From: Blepharisma stoltei
Taxonomy: Eukaryota; Ciliophora; Heterotrichea; Heterotrichida; Blepharismidae
DNA: 64,000 nt
Direction: 5' to 3'
NCBI GenBank assembly: GCA_914767885.1
Contig: CAJZBQ010000027.1
Coordinates: forward strand, 620,001 to 684,000
The position numbers were made by a program, and so were the translations under genes. Positions within the stretch are counted from its first letter, which is position 1. Each line of letters opens with the position of its first letter. Positions 30,550-41,135 of this stretch are shown one piece after another. The notes under the pieces are model-generated. The model was not told where the DNA came from and ran no database searches. It saw nothing but the letters and a program-made list of their open reading frames with translations.

Positions 30550-33047
30550 TTAAGCAATTACTTGCATAGGAACATATTGTGGAAAAGCAGCTGGCTGGTG
30601 AAGAAGGGGCCTGTATCTATTTTCCTGGTGTTGAGTAACTAATCTAAACAAAATGCATAGATCTCGATATGACACATAGGACAATGCAAAAGTAATTATT
30701 GATGAAAGCCATATAAATTCAATTAAACAGATAGAAATATAGTCTGAGCATCCTTTTTGCTCGTGCTATCACGATGTCTTTTGACACCAATCGGGGAAGT
30801 TGGCTTTACCAAAATTTGTAGGTAAACCAACTCCCCGTGCGATAAACTACAGTAAGAATAGGAATTATGTTAGATAATTTGGGCACACTATAGGATAGAC
30901 AGAAAATATACTACTGCTCACATGCATTTTCACAATGTCTGAGTGAGGAGCAAAAAAATACACTGATAAAAACTTCACAAAAGCATACCACATACATTAA
31001 TACCCAATCACCAATGCATTGCTTTCATACAATCTTACATCAGCTTCACATTGATTTAAAAATATTAACTAGCCCACCTCTGTGAGCAAATAAAAAACTT
31101 TGTTCGCTCACGGTGCGTGTTATATATTTTTAGAAATTTTAAAAAAATATCCTTTTCGCAAAAATTGGAAAGCAATATAAAATTAATTAAAAAAAATTTA
31201 TGTTTTTAAAATGCAATCCATTTAAAATTAAACAGAGTTAGCTAGAGATTTCATTATTATAATTATCACTTATATAAAAATATTTTTTCATAAACAATTT
31301 TTTGTTCCCTCACGAAGGGTGGGTTTTTACTCTAAAAATAGGATATTTTGTTCGCTCATAGGGGCTAGCAAGCACACTCGGTTTACATAAAGAACTCCAT
31401 TTCACATTTTTTCTCCGGTCCCAAAAATATTAAATATTATTAATAATTTAAATATATGAGAAGGCATTAAAATTTAGCAAAGCCAATAAAGAAAGCCTAA
31501 ATTATATAGGCTCAGACCGTGGAAAAAAAAATAAAACATATTAAATCCTTTTTATTTACTTTGTGCAAGCTTGAAAGAATGCATTTGTACCAATTAAATT
31601 GCTGCCAATTAATAATGTAAATGAGAATATAAGTCTAAAGGAATCAATTCTTTATTATTTATCATTAAATAATATCACTATCAATTCTCTTAAATTCAAA
31701 ACCTAAGGGGAAAAGAAAAACATATGAATGAAATAGAAGTAGGAATTCCTGATAATGCAGCTCAATCAAATATAGGAGAGGATACTTCTAATTTATAGAT
31801 ATAGAAATTGCCAGAGGATGGCGCTATTTTGCGCCATCCTTAGGCAATTCAAAAAAAGGCCCCACACGGGAATTGAACCCACGTGGGGGCCATTTTTGGT
31901 ATGTGGAGAATATTGACTTCCACGTACCAAAAATGGCCCCACACGTGGTTCAATTCCCATGTGAGGCCATTTTTTGAATTGCCCGAGGATGGCGCAAAAT
32001 AGCGCCATCCTCGGGCAATTTCTATAGATCAAATTTTAATTTTAAAATGAATAAAAATTGATTTATGAGTGATAATTGCTATAGTGAAATCTCTTGCTAG
32101 GTCTGTTTAATTTTAAACAGCTTGCATTTCAAAAGATAAATTTTAAGAGTATAAATTTTCTATAGAAGTATTTCAATCTTTAGCTCGCAATTGATTACTT
32201 TTTTAATTATAACAATAATAAAGAAGTGCATAAATCGGCTGTATTAGAACTGAAACCTTGCTTCTTGAGCCTAATGAGGATGTATGAGACACTAGTTGAA
32301 AAAATGAAGCAGGATTATATATAAGATAGAGAAATTTAAACTAATGGAAAATACTATAGATTGCTAAACTATTCAGTTCAATTGGAACCTCTATTGACGT
32401 AAGGCACAGTGGCAATGGCGTCTTTTTAAATCAGTGTGAAATCGGTTTAAGATAGTGAAAAAACAAACAATGATTTTGTAATTGGGTAGTAGTGTAAGTG
32501 GTGTGTCTGTGTGTGCGTTTTTCGAAGTTTTTATCAGTTTTTTTTTCACTCGTGCAGTTGGTATGAAATCTGTGTATATGCATGCAAACAATAGTGTGTT
32601 TTCTGTCTGCTGTTGTGTGCCCAAAATTTTCTAAAGCTTGAGACATCAGGATAGCCCAAGCTAAAGGGAGGCTTGGGGCATACTGCTTTTCCCTATATAA
32701 ATTCCACAAGAATAAAAAGCTTTAAAACTCCGAAAATCAATGAAAATACACAAAGTTCCCATCGATGTTATAATGCTTGAAATCCCACTTATAATATTTG
32801 TAATTTTTAACGCTGATTTAAAGCATTTCGATTTAGATATATTGCTCTCTGTTGATGCCTTTATACCTGAAATCCCAAATAAAGGATAAAAGAAAAACAA
32901 GATCATAAAACTAACTAATCCTCCTATTCCATCAATGATCAAAATAAATATTCCGAAAAGCAAATAAATAATCAGCATTAAAATTCCTTCTCATTTTACT
33001 CTTCATTTATATTTTCCAATATCTCTTTGAAAATTCTCATAGTTCAT
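30550..33047 (-). CDS. Four-TM protein, cluster gene 2, split by a 1.96-kb IES
   Basis: Parts are 33047-32695 and 30736-30550; together 180 codons in frame. It starts MNYENFQRDIGKYKW (Trp = TGA). It has the same TM order as gene 1 (LIIYLLFGIFILIIDGIGGL, VSFMILFFFYPLFGISGIKA, IISGISSIITSMGTLCIFI, LIEFIWLSSIITFALSYVS) and a tail LLHQPAAFPQYVPMQ, like gene 1. The join at TATAT gives SCGIY-ISICLIEF. Without it, the first part ends in MITE-rich DNA and the tail segment has no start. Confidence 0.78.
30789..30838. repeat. Short inverted repeat inside the IES
   Basis: CGGGGAAGTTGGCTTTACC pairs with GGTAAACCAACTCCCCG around an AAAATTTGTA loop, giving a 45-50 bp hairpin. Confidence 0.7.
31069..31368. 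mobile_element. MITE family A copy inside the four-TM gene 2 IES
   Basis: It begins CCCACCTCTGTGAGCAAATAAAA with fold-back TTTGTTCGCTCACGG. It has the shared AT-rich middle (GCAAAAATTGGAAAGCAA, AATTAAACAGAGTTAGCTAG) and ends GGGTGGGTTTTTACTC ... TTGTTCGCTCATAGG. Confidence 0.8.
31801..32026. mobile_element. Palindromic MITE family B, copy 2 (about 225 bp)
   Basis: Same arms as copy 1 (AAATTGCC, GGATGGCGCTATTTTGCGCC, GGCCCCACACG, GGAATTGAACCCACG, GGTATGTGGAGAATATTGAC) with the inverted right half. The GGTTCAATTCCC motif is kept. Differences between the copies are mostly single bases and 1-2 bp gaps. Confidence 0.9.
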
Positions 33048-33292
33048 CTTTATATGAAATAATTTATATTCCAATCTCTTAAGTTTACAACCTCTTTAGT
33101 TAGCTTCTTAAATTTAAAAATATGTTCACACAATTTACCTTAATATTTAACTCTAAAATTTACATTTAAATATATGAAGGCTCAGCTTTCTTTTGAAATC
33201 TAGCATTGCTCTAGTGATTTTTTCTAAATTTCACTATATCATGATTGACGACCTAAAAAGCGATATTTCTAGCCATATTATAATTTCTGGGT

Positions 33293-33984
33293 ATGGGTAT
33301 CTCACGTGATTCACGACACAAGCGTAGAAAGACAGGAGGTCGTATGCCTATTCATAAGAAAAAGAGAGCTTTTGAGAAGGCCAGACAACCAGCCATGACT
33401 AAGCTTGGTCCAAAACGTATTCACCTAGTTCGTGGCCGTGGAGGAAACCAAAAATACCGAGCTCTTCGCTTAGATGCTGGAAACTTCTCCTGGGCAAGCC
33501 AAAATGTGACTATCAAAACCCGTATTCTATGGGTCGTCTACAATGCCACAAATAACGAATTGGTTAGAACTAACACGATCACTAAAAACACCATCTTAGA
33601 AGTTGATGCCACTCCTTTCAAAGCCTTTTTCTACAAGACTTATGGCCAAGATCTCGGAAAAGTGAAGAAGGAAGAAACCGCTACAAGATCAGCTAAAGCT
33701 CAAGAAAAATGGGAAAAAATAAAGAAATTGACAATAAATATGATCAATTTGGAGAAAATAATTAAAAATGGCAAAATATAGGAAAAAGAATACAAAAGGA
33801 ATGGGAAGAGAATTCTAAGGAAAAGAGAATCGACCCTACCTTGGAAAGCGATTTTAAGACTGGAAGACTTCTAGCTTGTATTACGTCAAGACCTGGACAA
33901 AGCGGAAGAGCTGATGGATATATTTTGGAAGGAGAAGAGCTGGAGTTCTATAAGAAGAAACTTGAAAAGAAAAAGACTAAGTAA
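33293..33984 (+). CDS. RPS8: Ribosomal protein eS8 (RPS8), with a short internal insertion
   Basis: The N-terminus [17 protein letters not shown] and the phrases [24 protein letters not shown] and [11 protein letters not shown] are diagnostic. The first frame runs into TAG at 33779, but the eS8 C-terminus ([36 protein letters not shown]) lies in another frame ending TAA 33982-33984. Removing a TA-bounded piece of 59 bp (33722-33780) or 71 bp (33722-33792) joins EKWEKI to the second part. No GT...AG mini-intron fits. A component of the small ribosomal subunit. Confidence 0.9.
33722..33792 (+). other. Predicted short IES (71 or 59 bp) in RPS8
   Basis: Left TA is 33720-33721; the right TA is 33791-33792 or 33779-33780. 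Both choices keep the frame, and I cannot decide between them from sequence alone. A third in-frame pair of TA sites further right (around 33815) is possible but would remove more of the conserved linker. Confidence 0.6.
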
Positions 33985-34410
33985 GCTAAGTTCTTCATAG
34001 AAGTATTTGCTATTAAAAATTAAGGGCTAAATAATGGTGAGCAATTACTCATTTGAATGTACTCCTCAGAATTTTTAACAGTTCTTTGAAATATTGACTT
34101 TGGGTATTGGGAATTTTGAGAAAGTTTTTCTTGTAAAAATGCAACATTTTTATCTGTTGAGGATGGCATTCATAATAATAGGGAAAAATATATAAAGGTA
34201 ATTCCTAAAAATAGCATTGATGCATAGCAAAGAGCATAACTCAGCCCACATGAATCACTATTTTCGCAATAATAGCTTTGGTATGAGTATAAAATATCAT
34301 GCCTGCATCAAACTTATAATGATTTCATAGTCCTTGTAGTGTATAATTTTTAGTATATAGTATTATCTTTAATATGCTAAAATCCAATTCAATTCAGCAA
34401 AATATATATA

Positions 34411-34494
34411 GTGAACTAAACTGACTGGGACGGGGTGCTTTTGGCTCAGTTTCGAGCCAAAAGCACCCCGTGCCAGTCAGTGTAGTTAACTATA
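34411..34494. mobile_element. Palindromic element, family D (about 85 bp)
   Basis: ACTGACTGGGACGGGGTGC ... TTTTGGCTC pairs with GAGCCAAAA ... GCACCCCGTGCCAGTCAGT around an AGTTTC loop. TATAGTGAAC and GTTAACTATA extend the outer arms. It lies within the third four-TM copy. Confidence 0.85.
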
Positions 34495-34591
34495 ACAAAA
34501 ATTGGCAAACGATGCGATAAGAATCAATATTGAAAGAAACTTAAGCACTTCAGCACACCAAAATAAAGTTAAATGCTTGAAGCATCGTCTG

Positions 34592-34607
34592 CTATGAAAT
34601 TTTATAC
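34592..34607 (-). other. 16-bp intron in the third four-TM copy
   Basis: On the minus strand GTATAAAATTTCATAG; removal joins ISYFG to RRCFKHL. Confidence 0.6.
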
Positions 34608-34860
34608 CCAAAGTAGCTTATGATCGATGGTGGTAAGAACAAAACGGTAAACTGAGCAACCACTTTTAAGCTCTCAGTTGAAGTGAGTAAGATAAACGGC
34701 ATATTAAAATACAAAGATACAGTATTGCATAACATTTAAAAGCTTTTAAGCTTTGCAGTGATTTGAGCGCATAAGGGTTCTTTTTGTTTCCATTTAGCTG
34801 CCAAATAAAATTTTCTCAATTTTTAAGCTATAAAAATATTTTGTTATATAAATAAGTAGC

Positions 34861-35185
34861 AAAGAAATAATTATTATCAATATAAAATTCTCTATATTAG
34901 TATGCTAACAATTCTCGCAATATATAAGGCCTATTTGTTTTTTAAATTTGAATTAAAATGGAAATAGCAGGACATGCTTTAGCCCATTTTTGACTAATCA
35001 AGAAGATTAAAAAACTCCATGTATTCTTTAGATTCAGTCCTTTGTAGGCCTAAAATTATGATAATAATTATTAACATATTTTTTAGTTACTAATGGTATC
35101 AACTCTTATTTTTTTACTTTTAATTTCTAGACTTTTCAATTAATTTGCTATATAACTTAAATATAATTTTTTCGAAAAAATACAA
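34861..35185. other. AT-rich intergenic gap
   Basis: About 325 bp without a recognised feature. Confidence 0.4.
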
Positions 35186-36187
35186 ATGTCAGAAAGCTTT
35201 AAGCCTTTACACTTCGATGCTTTAAATGTTGGGAAAATGATTAAAAGAACTAAAAGAAAATACACTTGAAAATTTGAGCTTGATGGAATCGTTTATACCC
35301 TGAATTTCTATGTTAGCAAGCTATCTGGAAAGAGGAAGATTCTTCTTAATGGAGAAATCAAACTAAACACCAAAAATACAACAAATTTTTCTATATACCC
35401 GGTCAAAATTTATTCCCACAAATTATATATCTATCAAATTGGTGATAATCAATACGATCTTAGATGTGAAAATTTATCATTTGATGATTTATTAAAAGGC
35501 TTCGATCTTCCAGGTCTGAAATCTTGCAGAAGCATAAGTTCACGTCAAAGTTTGTTTAATTATTCAAATACACTTGAAGTCGCTCAAAGCTGACAAGAAA
35601 ATTCAGGGACGATACTCTATGAAGAAAGCAAAGAAGAGCCAAATTGAGAAGCAAGAAAACAAAGCTATGTCACTCCTTATAGGCTGCCAAGACTTTCCTT
35701 GCAAAATCCTACAAGAAAGGAAGAAAGAGATATATATGAAGATCAAAAAAGGTTCAAAAGAGGGCCAGGACCATCACATGTAATGACTGATGAATCTTTT
35801 GATGATTATATTCCAAAGGATTCAAGGGAAAATGCATTTAATTCAAAGCATAATAATGTTCATGCTAAAAACCCTTTTGAAACTGCTGAAGAAGCATCAA
35901 AAAGCCCAGAACAAAAGACAAAAGAGAATAGCGAAATTGATTTATTAGATGTAAATGTATTAAATGAGCCAAAAACAAATGAAAAATCTTTTGATAGCGT
36001 AGAAACACTGAATTTTGGGAATGGATTATTTAGTTATGAAGATAAATCAAGTCCTGCTGTAAATGCATCAATGCAGCAAGGACCTTTTGCTAACCAAATG
36101 GCCCCAATGATGGCATACAACCCATTTATGACAGGTTTTATGATGGGTCAGTATCAAACTCCAAATCAATTTCAAAAATCTTCATAA
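35186..36187 (+). CDS. FAIM-like N-terminal domain with NPF-motif tail
   Basis: One frame of 333 residues with three TGA-Trp codons. Residues 20-110 (KYTWKFELDGIVYTLNFYV, LSGKRKILLNGEIKL, YPVKIYSHKLYIYQIGDN) resemble the beta-rich FAIM domain (W-F-x-DG then GKRxIxxxG). The remainder is polar and disordered with two NPF motifs (KNPFET, YNPFMTG) and a Met/Gln-rich end. NPF motifs bind EH domains in endocytic adaptors, so a membrane-traffic role is plausible; the FAIM match is a visual judgement. Confidence 0.7.
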
Positions 36188-36261
36188 TTTCTATAATTTC
36201 ATTACTGAATTACTTACATCTAAATTATAAATTTCTAGTTTATGTTATCACAAAATTTATA

Positions 36262-36789
36262 TTAAACTTTATCTTGAAATTCTTCATACCCACCATCTTC
36301 GTCATTTTCTTTTGAAAACTTCTTCTCTAATTCGTTGACTATTTCATTAATTGCCAAACTTTCCTGTTTCTTATCAAAAACACCGGTAAAGCTTCTTCTT
36401 TTCCAATAAGAAAGCTTGATTCTCAATCTTTCTTCTCTGCTTGGCAAAGGAATCTCATTTTTCACCCCATCATTATCTAGATTCTGTTTTGTAAAAATAG
36501 GACCACTAAACAGAAATGCAGTCTCTAAATCGCTTTTCCTGCCCAATGGTGAATAACTTGTAGACCTCGGCCTTGGTGTTTCTGGAGGTGATCTTGCAGT
36601 ATTTTGATTAGTATACGATGGATCGTTAGGAATTGTACTAACTATAATACTGTTGTCATGCGAAGGAATGCTAATATCGTCAAAAGAATCTGCATCTTTA
36701 AATGTAAAAGCTGATGTGAGCTGAATATTTGTAGCTGGGCTTAATTGGTAGAGCTCTCTAAACTCTGGTTTGCATTGACAACAACCCAT
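36262..36789 (-). CDS. Hypothetical protein with N-terminal lipidation signal (MGCCQC)
   Basis: The 175-residue product starts MGCCQCKPEF: Gly2 is a myristoylation candidate and Cys3, Cys4 and Cys6 are palmitoylation candidates. The rest is polar and Ser/Pro-rich (RSPPETPRPRST) with a helical C-terminus (LAINEIVNELEKKFSKEN). Membrane attachment is likely; function unknown. Stop TAA at 36262-36264. Confidence 0.7.
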   Translation of the reverse strand: MGCCQCKPEFRELYQLSPATNIQLTSAFTFKDADSFDDISIPSHDNSIIVSTIPNDPSYTNQNTARSPPETPRPRSTSYSPLGRKSDLETAFLFSGPIFTKQNLDNDGVKNEIPLPSREERLRIKLSYWKRRSFTGVFDKKQESLAINEIVNELEKKFSKENDEDGGYEEFQDKV

Positions 36790-36822
36790 AATTAAAATTT
36801 AATGTTTTGAGGTTTAGCTAAA

Positions 36823-38860
36823 CTAGCGATACATACTTTCACGCCCTCTTCTTTCTTTTACCATATAGCTTGAAGCTCTGAACTCTGCGCGGTCTTCATG
36901 AAGATTTTTTACTGATTTTGATCTTTGAGGACTTTTACAGTATCAGCAACAGTCAGAAAAAATGGAATTGCTTGACTTACATTCTTCGCAAGCCCATCTG
37001 CGACCTGATATTAATTTTTCATCATTTTTTTTATCATAGTCACTTGGGCGGGGTTTTCTACAGACGTTACATAGATAGAACATTAAGGAGTTGGAGCCTC
37101 CACAGATTTCACATTTTCAGCCTACATTGGACTCAACCCGCAAAGATTTAGACTCTCTTCATGGTAAATTGTCTTCTCTATAAGATTTGCTTTGGTCTTG
37201 CTTTTTGACTTCATCTTGGGCAAATGTGACTCTTTTGGTAAGGGATCCTTCTCGTGGGGATTTATTTTTTTCGAGAAGACTTCTATTTGTGGTACTTAAT
37301 GGGCGTCTGGATTCATATTTAGAAAAATCAGATGACGGCTCTTCATTTTTTGTAGATGGCTTAGGAAACTGGAACCTTGTCCCTGAAATTGTAGACGCAA
37401 GTACTGATTTATTAGCCTCTATTCTTGCACTTGAGCTCAAATTTCTTGGTTTTTCTTCTTTTGTCTGGTTTCTAAACGTCGGCTCATCATCAGTTAAAAT
37501 GTAAAAATTTTTGGCTTTTTCTTTAAAAGATTCCTGCTGCACATAAGAAGATAAAGATGGAGGAAGTTGCTTATTTCCATCATTCTTTTTCAATGAGCAT
37601 TTAGGGTCATCAAACAACGAATTATGAGTCTGGGGATCTTCCTTAGGAGTATATGAAGAAACCACAGGAATCCTGTTCCTTGTCTGCTTAGATTTTATTT
37701 CATAAAATTTATCTCAATTAATAATTCTACACTCAGGACACTCATAAATATTTCCTTGGATCGAGTTCGAGCATTTTTTGCATTTTCAAGCATCTGAAGT
37801 ATCTTTAGTTGGGATTGTGTCAATAACATTTATTTTTCGAGGATGCTCACTATTAGGGATAGAGATATCAACAGGCTTAGAAGCTTTGGTAATAGAGTCT
37901 TTTAATATACCTTTGTTTTCTCTTATAGGTGTTGGTGGTTTTGTGTATTCTCTCGCTAATTCACATATAGAAATTCTTGTAGATTCATCCTTTTTTTGCG
38001 CAAATTTTAAAAGTTTGTCATAATCTGGAACAGAAATTTTATAGGAATTTGAATCATAATTATAGCATTGCTTTAGAATTAGTAAGCTAGGATATAGCGA
38101 ACGGCTTGCTGAAGTCCACATGACTCCGTTTCAGTCCATTTCAGATTTTGAACATTCATCAAATATTATTCATTTATCATTTCTTTTTATAATGGATGAA
38201 TAAAAACAGCCATTATAGTTTATAATTCCAGCTAATTCATAATCTTCGTTATTGAATGACAGCATTGATTTCATGATTCTTATGATAATTTCACTGGTAG
38301 GGTTTAAGTCTCATTTGATTTCTACAATCACTATTGCTGATTGGTTTAAAGTGCTAATTTCTTTCTTAACCATTTGTGAATAATCATCACTTTCTTTAAA
38401 GCTACTTGCCAATACTTTTATAGCAAAAGATTGATTTTGCTGCAGAAAAATCGAGTCAATATTGAATCTCCCTCGACTTGCTTTAAACTCGTTTATTAAA
38501 AACTCCAAAATCTCTTTTGGATTTGTGTTCAATGATTTCAAGGAGTTTGGAAATCATGGAAGCAAGGTATTGATGTTTATTGTACCAGATGGAACCTTTG
38601 AATAGTTATAAACTTCAGCTAAATCCTATATAGTAATTTACTTTAATTTTTTCACATATATTTGACCTGGAAAATTCAGCTTCGATAATTGCTCTCAAGA
38701 ATGAATCAACAGAAAAAAGAACTTGCAAAAGACTTGTATGAGCTGAATATTCTAATGTGTCATCTGCAATAAACCTTAATGGTAGTGATACTGATTCTTG
38801 TGAAGTGCTTTCTTCATAACGATTGACGGAGGATGAATAATCACGATAGTTTTTATCCAT
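36823..38860 (-). CDS. USP-like protein without catalytic Cys/His, with C-terminal zinc fingers
   Basis: Exons are 38860-38642 and 38625-36823 (674 codons). The N-terminal half follows the USP53/54-type UCH layout. The Cys-box region reads EYSAHTSLLQVLFSVDSFLR, where active USPs have NSCFLNSALQVLW. The His-box region reads LAGIINYNGCFYSSIIKRND, where active enzymes have HY. Thus neither catalytic residue is present. The C-terminal half is disordered with three short zinc-ribbon/RanBP2-like fingers (WKCKKCSN..CPEC, WKCEICGGSN..CNVC, WACEECKSSN..CWYC). It probably binds ubiquitin or RNA/protein without cleaving. Several Trp are TGA. The assignment depends on weak UCH similarity. Confidence 0.7.
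38626..38641 (-). other. 16-bp intron in the USP-like gene
   Basis: On the minus strand GTAAATTACTATATAG, between CEKIK and DLAEVYNY; removal avoids a TAA and a TAG. Confidence 0.82.
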
Positions 38861-39178
38861 TTTAAATTTCAAAAACGAATTATGTTTATTCAGCACACTT
38901 TAGGCATAGTCATTCTTTCCATCAGCATATAAATAGTTTTAATGTACTATATAGCTGATGAAGGAAAATACGAGATAGAACTTCAAAAGCGATCATATTT
39001 AATTTAAGAATCAATACATTATGCTATTCTGGACTGAAATTTATGTTACTAATTTAAAGGAATTTCACGAATTAGTATAATAATGATGTTTTGTGTATAA
39101 GAGCAAAAATAAAAATATAAAACAGAGAAGCCAGGGTAAATAAACAAAATGGCAATGTAAATTAAAAATTTGAGTTTT
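38861..39178. other. AT-rich intergenic gap
   Basis: About 320 bp without a recognised feature. Confidence 0.4.
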
Positions 39179-39811
39179 TTATTTGCTTATAAAAGTATTG
39201 ATTTCAGTTAGAAAACTATTGATTTGGATATCTGGAACAGTTATACTTGATCTTCTATGTTTTACTTTCTTTTGATTTAGTTCTTTCTGCTTTTTCATTT
39301 GATTTACTTCACCTTTAAGCAACTCAGACTTTGCAAGTCTTCTTAATTTATCCATATCTAGTTTTTCTGCTTTATACTTGTACAAATCTAAATCAAACCT
39401 TCTTTTAAGTGCTTCTTTATTCATTTTTTTAAAGCTATCTTTTAATTGAAAATTATCAAACTTGCATGTGATAACTTTCACTTCTTCGTCAACTCTTTTT
39501 ATTTCTTCTTCATACCTCCTTTGCAGTTTCTTTTTCATTTTATTTTCGTTTTTCTTTTGAATTTCAATTGCTTTATGTTTACACAGATCTTTTCTTGAAC
39601 TCAGTATAGGTGAAAAGGAGCTGTTTAACCGATATTTATTTAAGTATTCGCCTCTAAATATATCATACTTGAATTTTAGTAAATTGCTTTGAAGTTCAAG
39701 CTTAAGAGAAAGATCGCTAGGATTGATTGGGATATCTTGGATTATGCTTCTAAGTTTAATTATTTTGCCATCTTGGAAGTTCGAAATTGCTTTAGGATGA
39801 CTTAACTCCAT
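39179..39811 (-). CDS. Hypothetical basic coiled-coil protein, 210 residues
   Basis: Complete frame from ATG 39811 (MELSHPKAISNFQDGK) to TAA 39179. The centre and C-terminus are Lys-rich and helical (KKKLQRRYEEEIKRVDEEVK, RLAKSELLKGEVNQMKKQKE) with an RRSS site near the end. No domain recognised. Probable cytoskeletal or cortical protein by composition only. Confidence 0.7.
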   Translation of the reverse strand: MELSHPKAISNFQDGKIIKLRSIIQDIPINPSDLSLKLELQSNLLKFKYDIFRGEYLNKYRLNSSFSPILSSRKDLCKHKAIEIQKKNENKMKKKLQRRYEEEIKRVDEEVKVITCKFDNFQLKDSFKKMNKEALKRRFDLDLYKYKAEKLDMDKLRRLAKSELLKGEVNQMKKQKELNQKKVKHRRSSITVPDIQINSFLTEINTFISK

Positions 39812-39845
39812 ACAGTGAAGTATTTTAATATTAATAAAAATTAAA

Positions 39846-40814
39846 TTACCAGTCTAAAAATGGATCATCATTAGGTCTAATCCCTGGCGATTGTGTATCT
39901 GACTCCTGCTCACCTGACATAACACTTGTATCATTTAGGTTTCTTTGTCCAGGCATATACGGCATTATTATTTCTTTATGAAATAACTTCTGCCAGTCCA
40001 GCCCTTCAAATCATCTGTGGTTGATAATATCTTCGCAGCCTCCTTTCATAGTGCCATACCTTTTATTTATATCAGCGACTAATAAATGTTTGACTAAACT
40101 TTTTGCTCTCCTATCAAAATCTATAGGAAACCGGAATTTTCCTTTCAAAATTTTTTGATAAACTGCCATAGGATCTTCATCACTAAATGGATCTATCCCA
40201 CTAAGCATTTCATAGATTAAAATCCCTAGTGCTCAATAATCAACTGATTTCCCGTATCCTCGATTCATTAGTATTTCTGGAGCGAGATATTCAGGTGTGC
40301 CACAAAGAGTATAGGTTCTTCCTTCGACGATCTTGGCATAGCCAAAATCAATAAGTTTTAAGTAGCCATCATCATTGATTAGTAGGTTTTCTGGCTTCAG
40401 GTCTCTATATATGATATTTATTGAGTGCAAATATTCAAACATAAGGGTTATTTGTGCTACATAAAGTTTTGCATGTTCTGGCTCAAGTCGTGATGATTCG
40501 TGTATACGCATATACAATTCCCCACCTTTTATATATTCTAATGCAAAGTACAAATATCGATCATCTTGAGAAAATCCTAATAAGTTTATCAGAAAAGGAT
40601 GCCTTATTATTCGCAAAATTGTAAATTCAGATATCACATTATCGACTTGTTTCATTCGAAGTATTGAAGATTTTTTAAGCATTTTTATTGCAATTAGAAG
40701 CCCAGAGTTTTTGTTTCTAGCTAAGCGGACACGTCCATATGATCCTGATTATAAAATACCTGTTCCTAATGTTTGAAGAAGCTCAAAGTCATGAATATTT
40801 AGCTTTTGAGCCAT
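39846..40814 (-). CDS. AGC protein kinase, PKA catalytic subunit-like
   Basis: Exons are 40814-40760 and 40744-39846 (317 residues). All kinase motifs are present: GTGSYGRV (Gly loop, created by splicing), AIKML (Lys), YRDLKPENLL (catalytic loop), IDFGYAK (DFG), TYTLCGTPEYLAPE (activation-loop Thr), and DYWALG, where the conserved Trp is TGA (40233-40235). The protein ends DPFLDW, an FxxW C-terminus like the FxxF end of PKA that docks in the PIF pocket. The length is typical of PKA (about 350). Likely cAMP-regulated, but no regulatory subunit is in the window. Confidence 0.9.
40745..40759 (-). other. 15-bp intron in the kinase gene
   Basis: On the minus strand GTATTTTATAATCAG, lying inside the Gly-loop codons; splicing gives GTGSYGRV. 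Confidence 0.9.
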
Positions 40815-41135
40815 TTTCAAAATTCCAATATAAGGTATATATGATAAACTGGATTTTTTAAGCTTTATTAAACCATAAGATGATTTTTTCCCTAAAAAAT
40901 ATCAAATATTTATCATTTTCTTTAAAAGGCACCTATCTGTGCTAAATTTTTTATTGCTCAAAATTATATTTAAATTAATTTGTTTTTTATAAAAGCCCAT
41001 TATTTTAATTTTTACAATGATTTGGCTTCATATCACGAATTTATTGGTTTGGAATTTCAATTATTCATTCATTAAAGAATTTTTCAAACCTTTGTGTGTT
41101 ATTAATAATCCTAATAGAGATAAATTCATAAAATA
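40815..41135. other. Intergenic gap
   Basis: About 320 bp of AT-rich DNA between the kinase start and the DNAJC7 stop; no feature recognised. Confidence 0.4.

Larger units (their letters stand above)
30737..32694. other. 1958-bp IES in four-TM gene 2, carrying several elements
   Basis: It is bounded by ATATA at 30737-30741 and 32695-32699. It contains a small hairpin (30789-30838), a MITE family A copy (31069-31368) and a MITE family B copy (31801-32026), separated by AT-rich DNA. Short ORFs inside (for example 32391-32709 minus) have no support. Confidence 0.78.
34020..34860 (-). pseudogene. Third four-TM paralog, interrupted and not resolvable into one frame
   Basis: Minus-strand fragments resemble cluster genes 1 and 2. 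One is KAFKCYAILYLCILICRL. Another is ESLKVVAQFTVLFLPPSI followed by SYFG, a 16-bp intron (34592-34607), and RRCFKHLTLFWCAEVL. A C-terminal part has CGLSYALCYASMLFLGITF and ends SNCSPLFSP with TAA 34020-34022. A palindrome (34411-34494) sits before the last part. At least two frame changes remain unexplained, so this is a decayed copy or a gene with further IESs that I could not place. Confidence 0.5.

Noticed and set aside
34020-34860. Annotating the third four-TM copy as an intact gene
   Set aside because: At least two frame changes cannot be removed with TA-bounded pieces or mini-introns.
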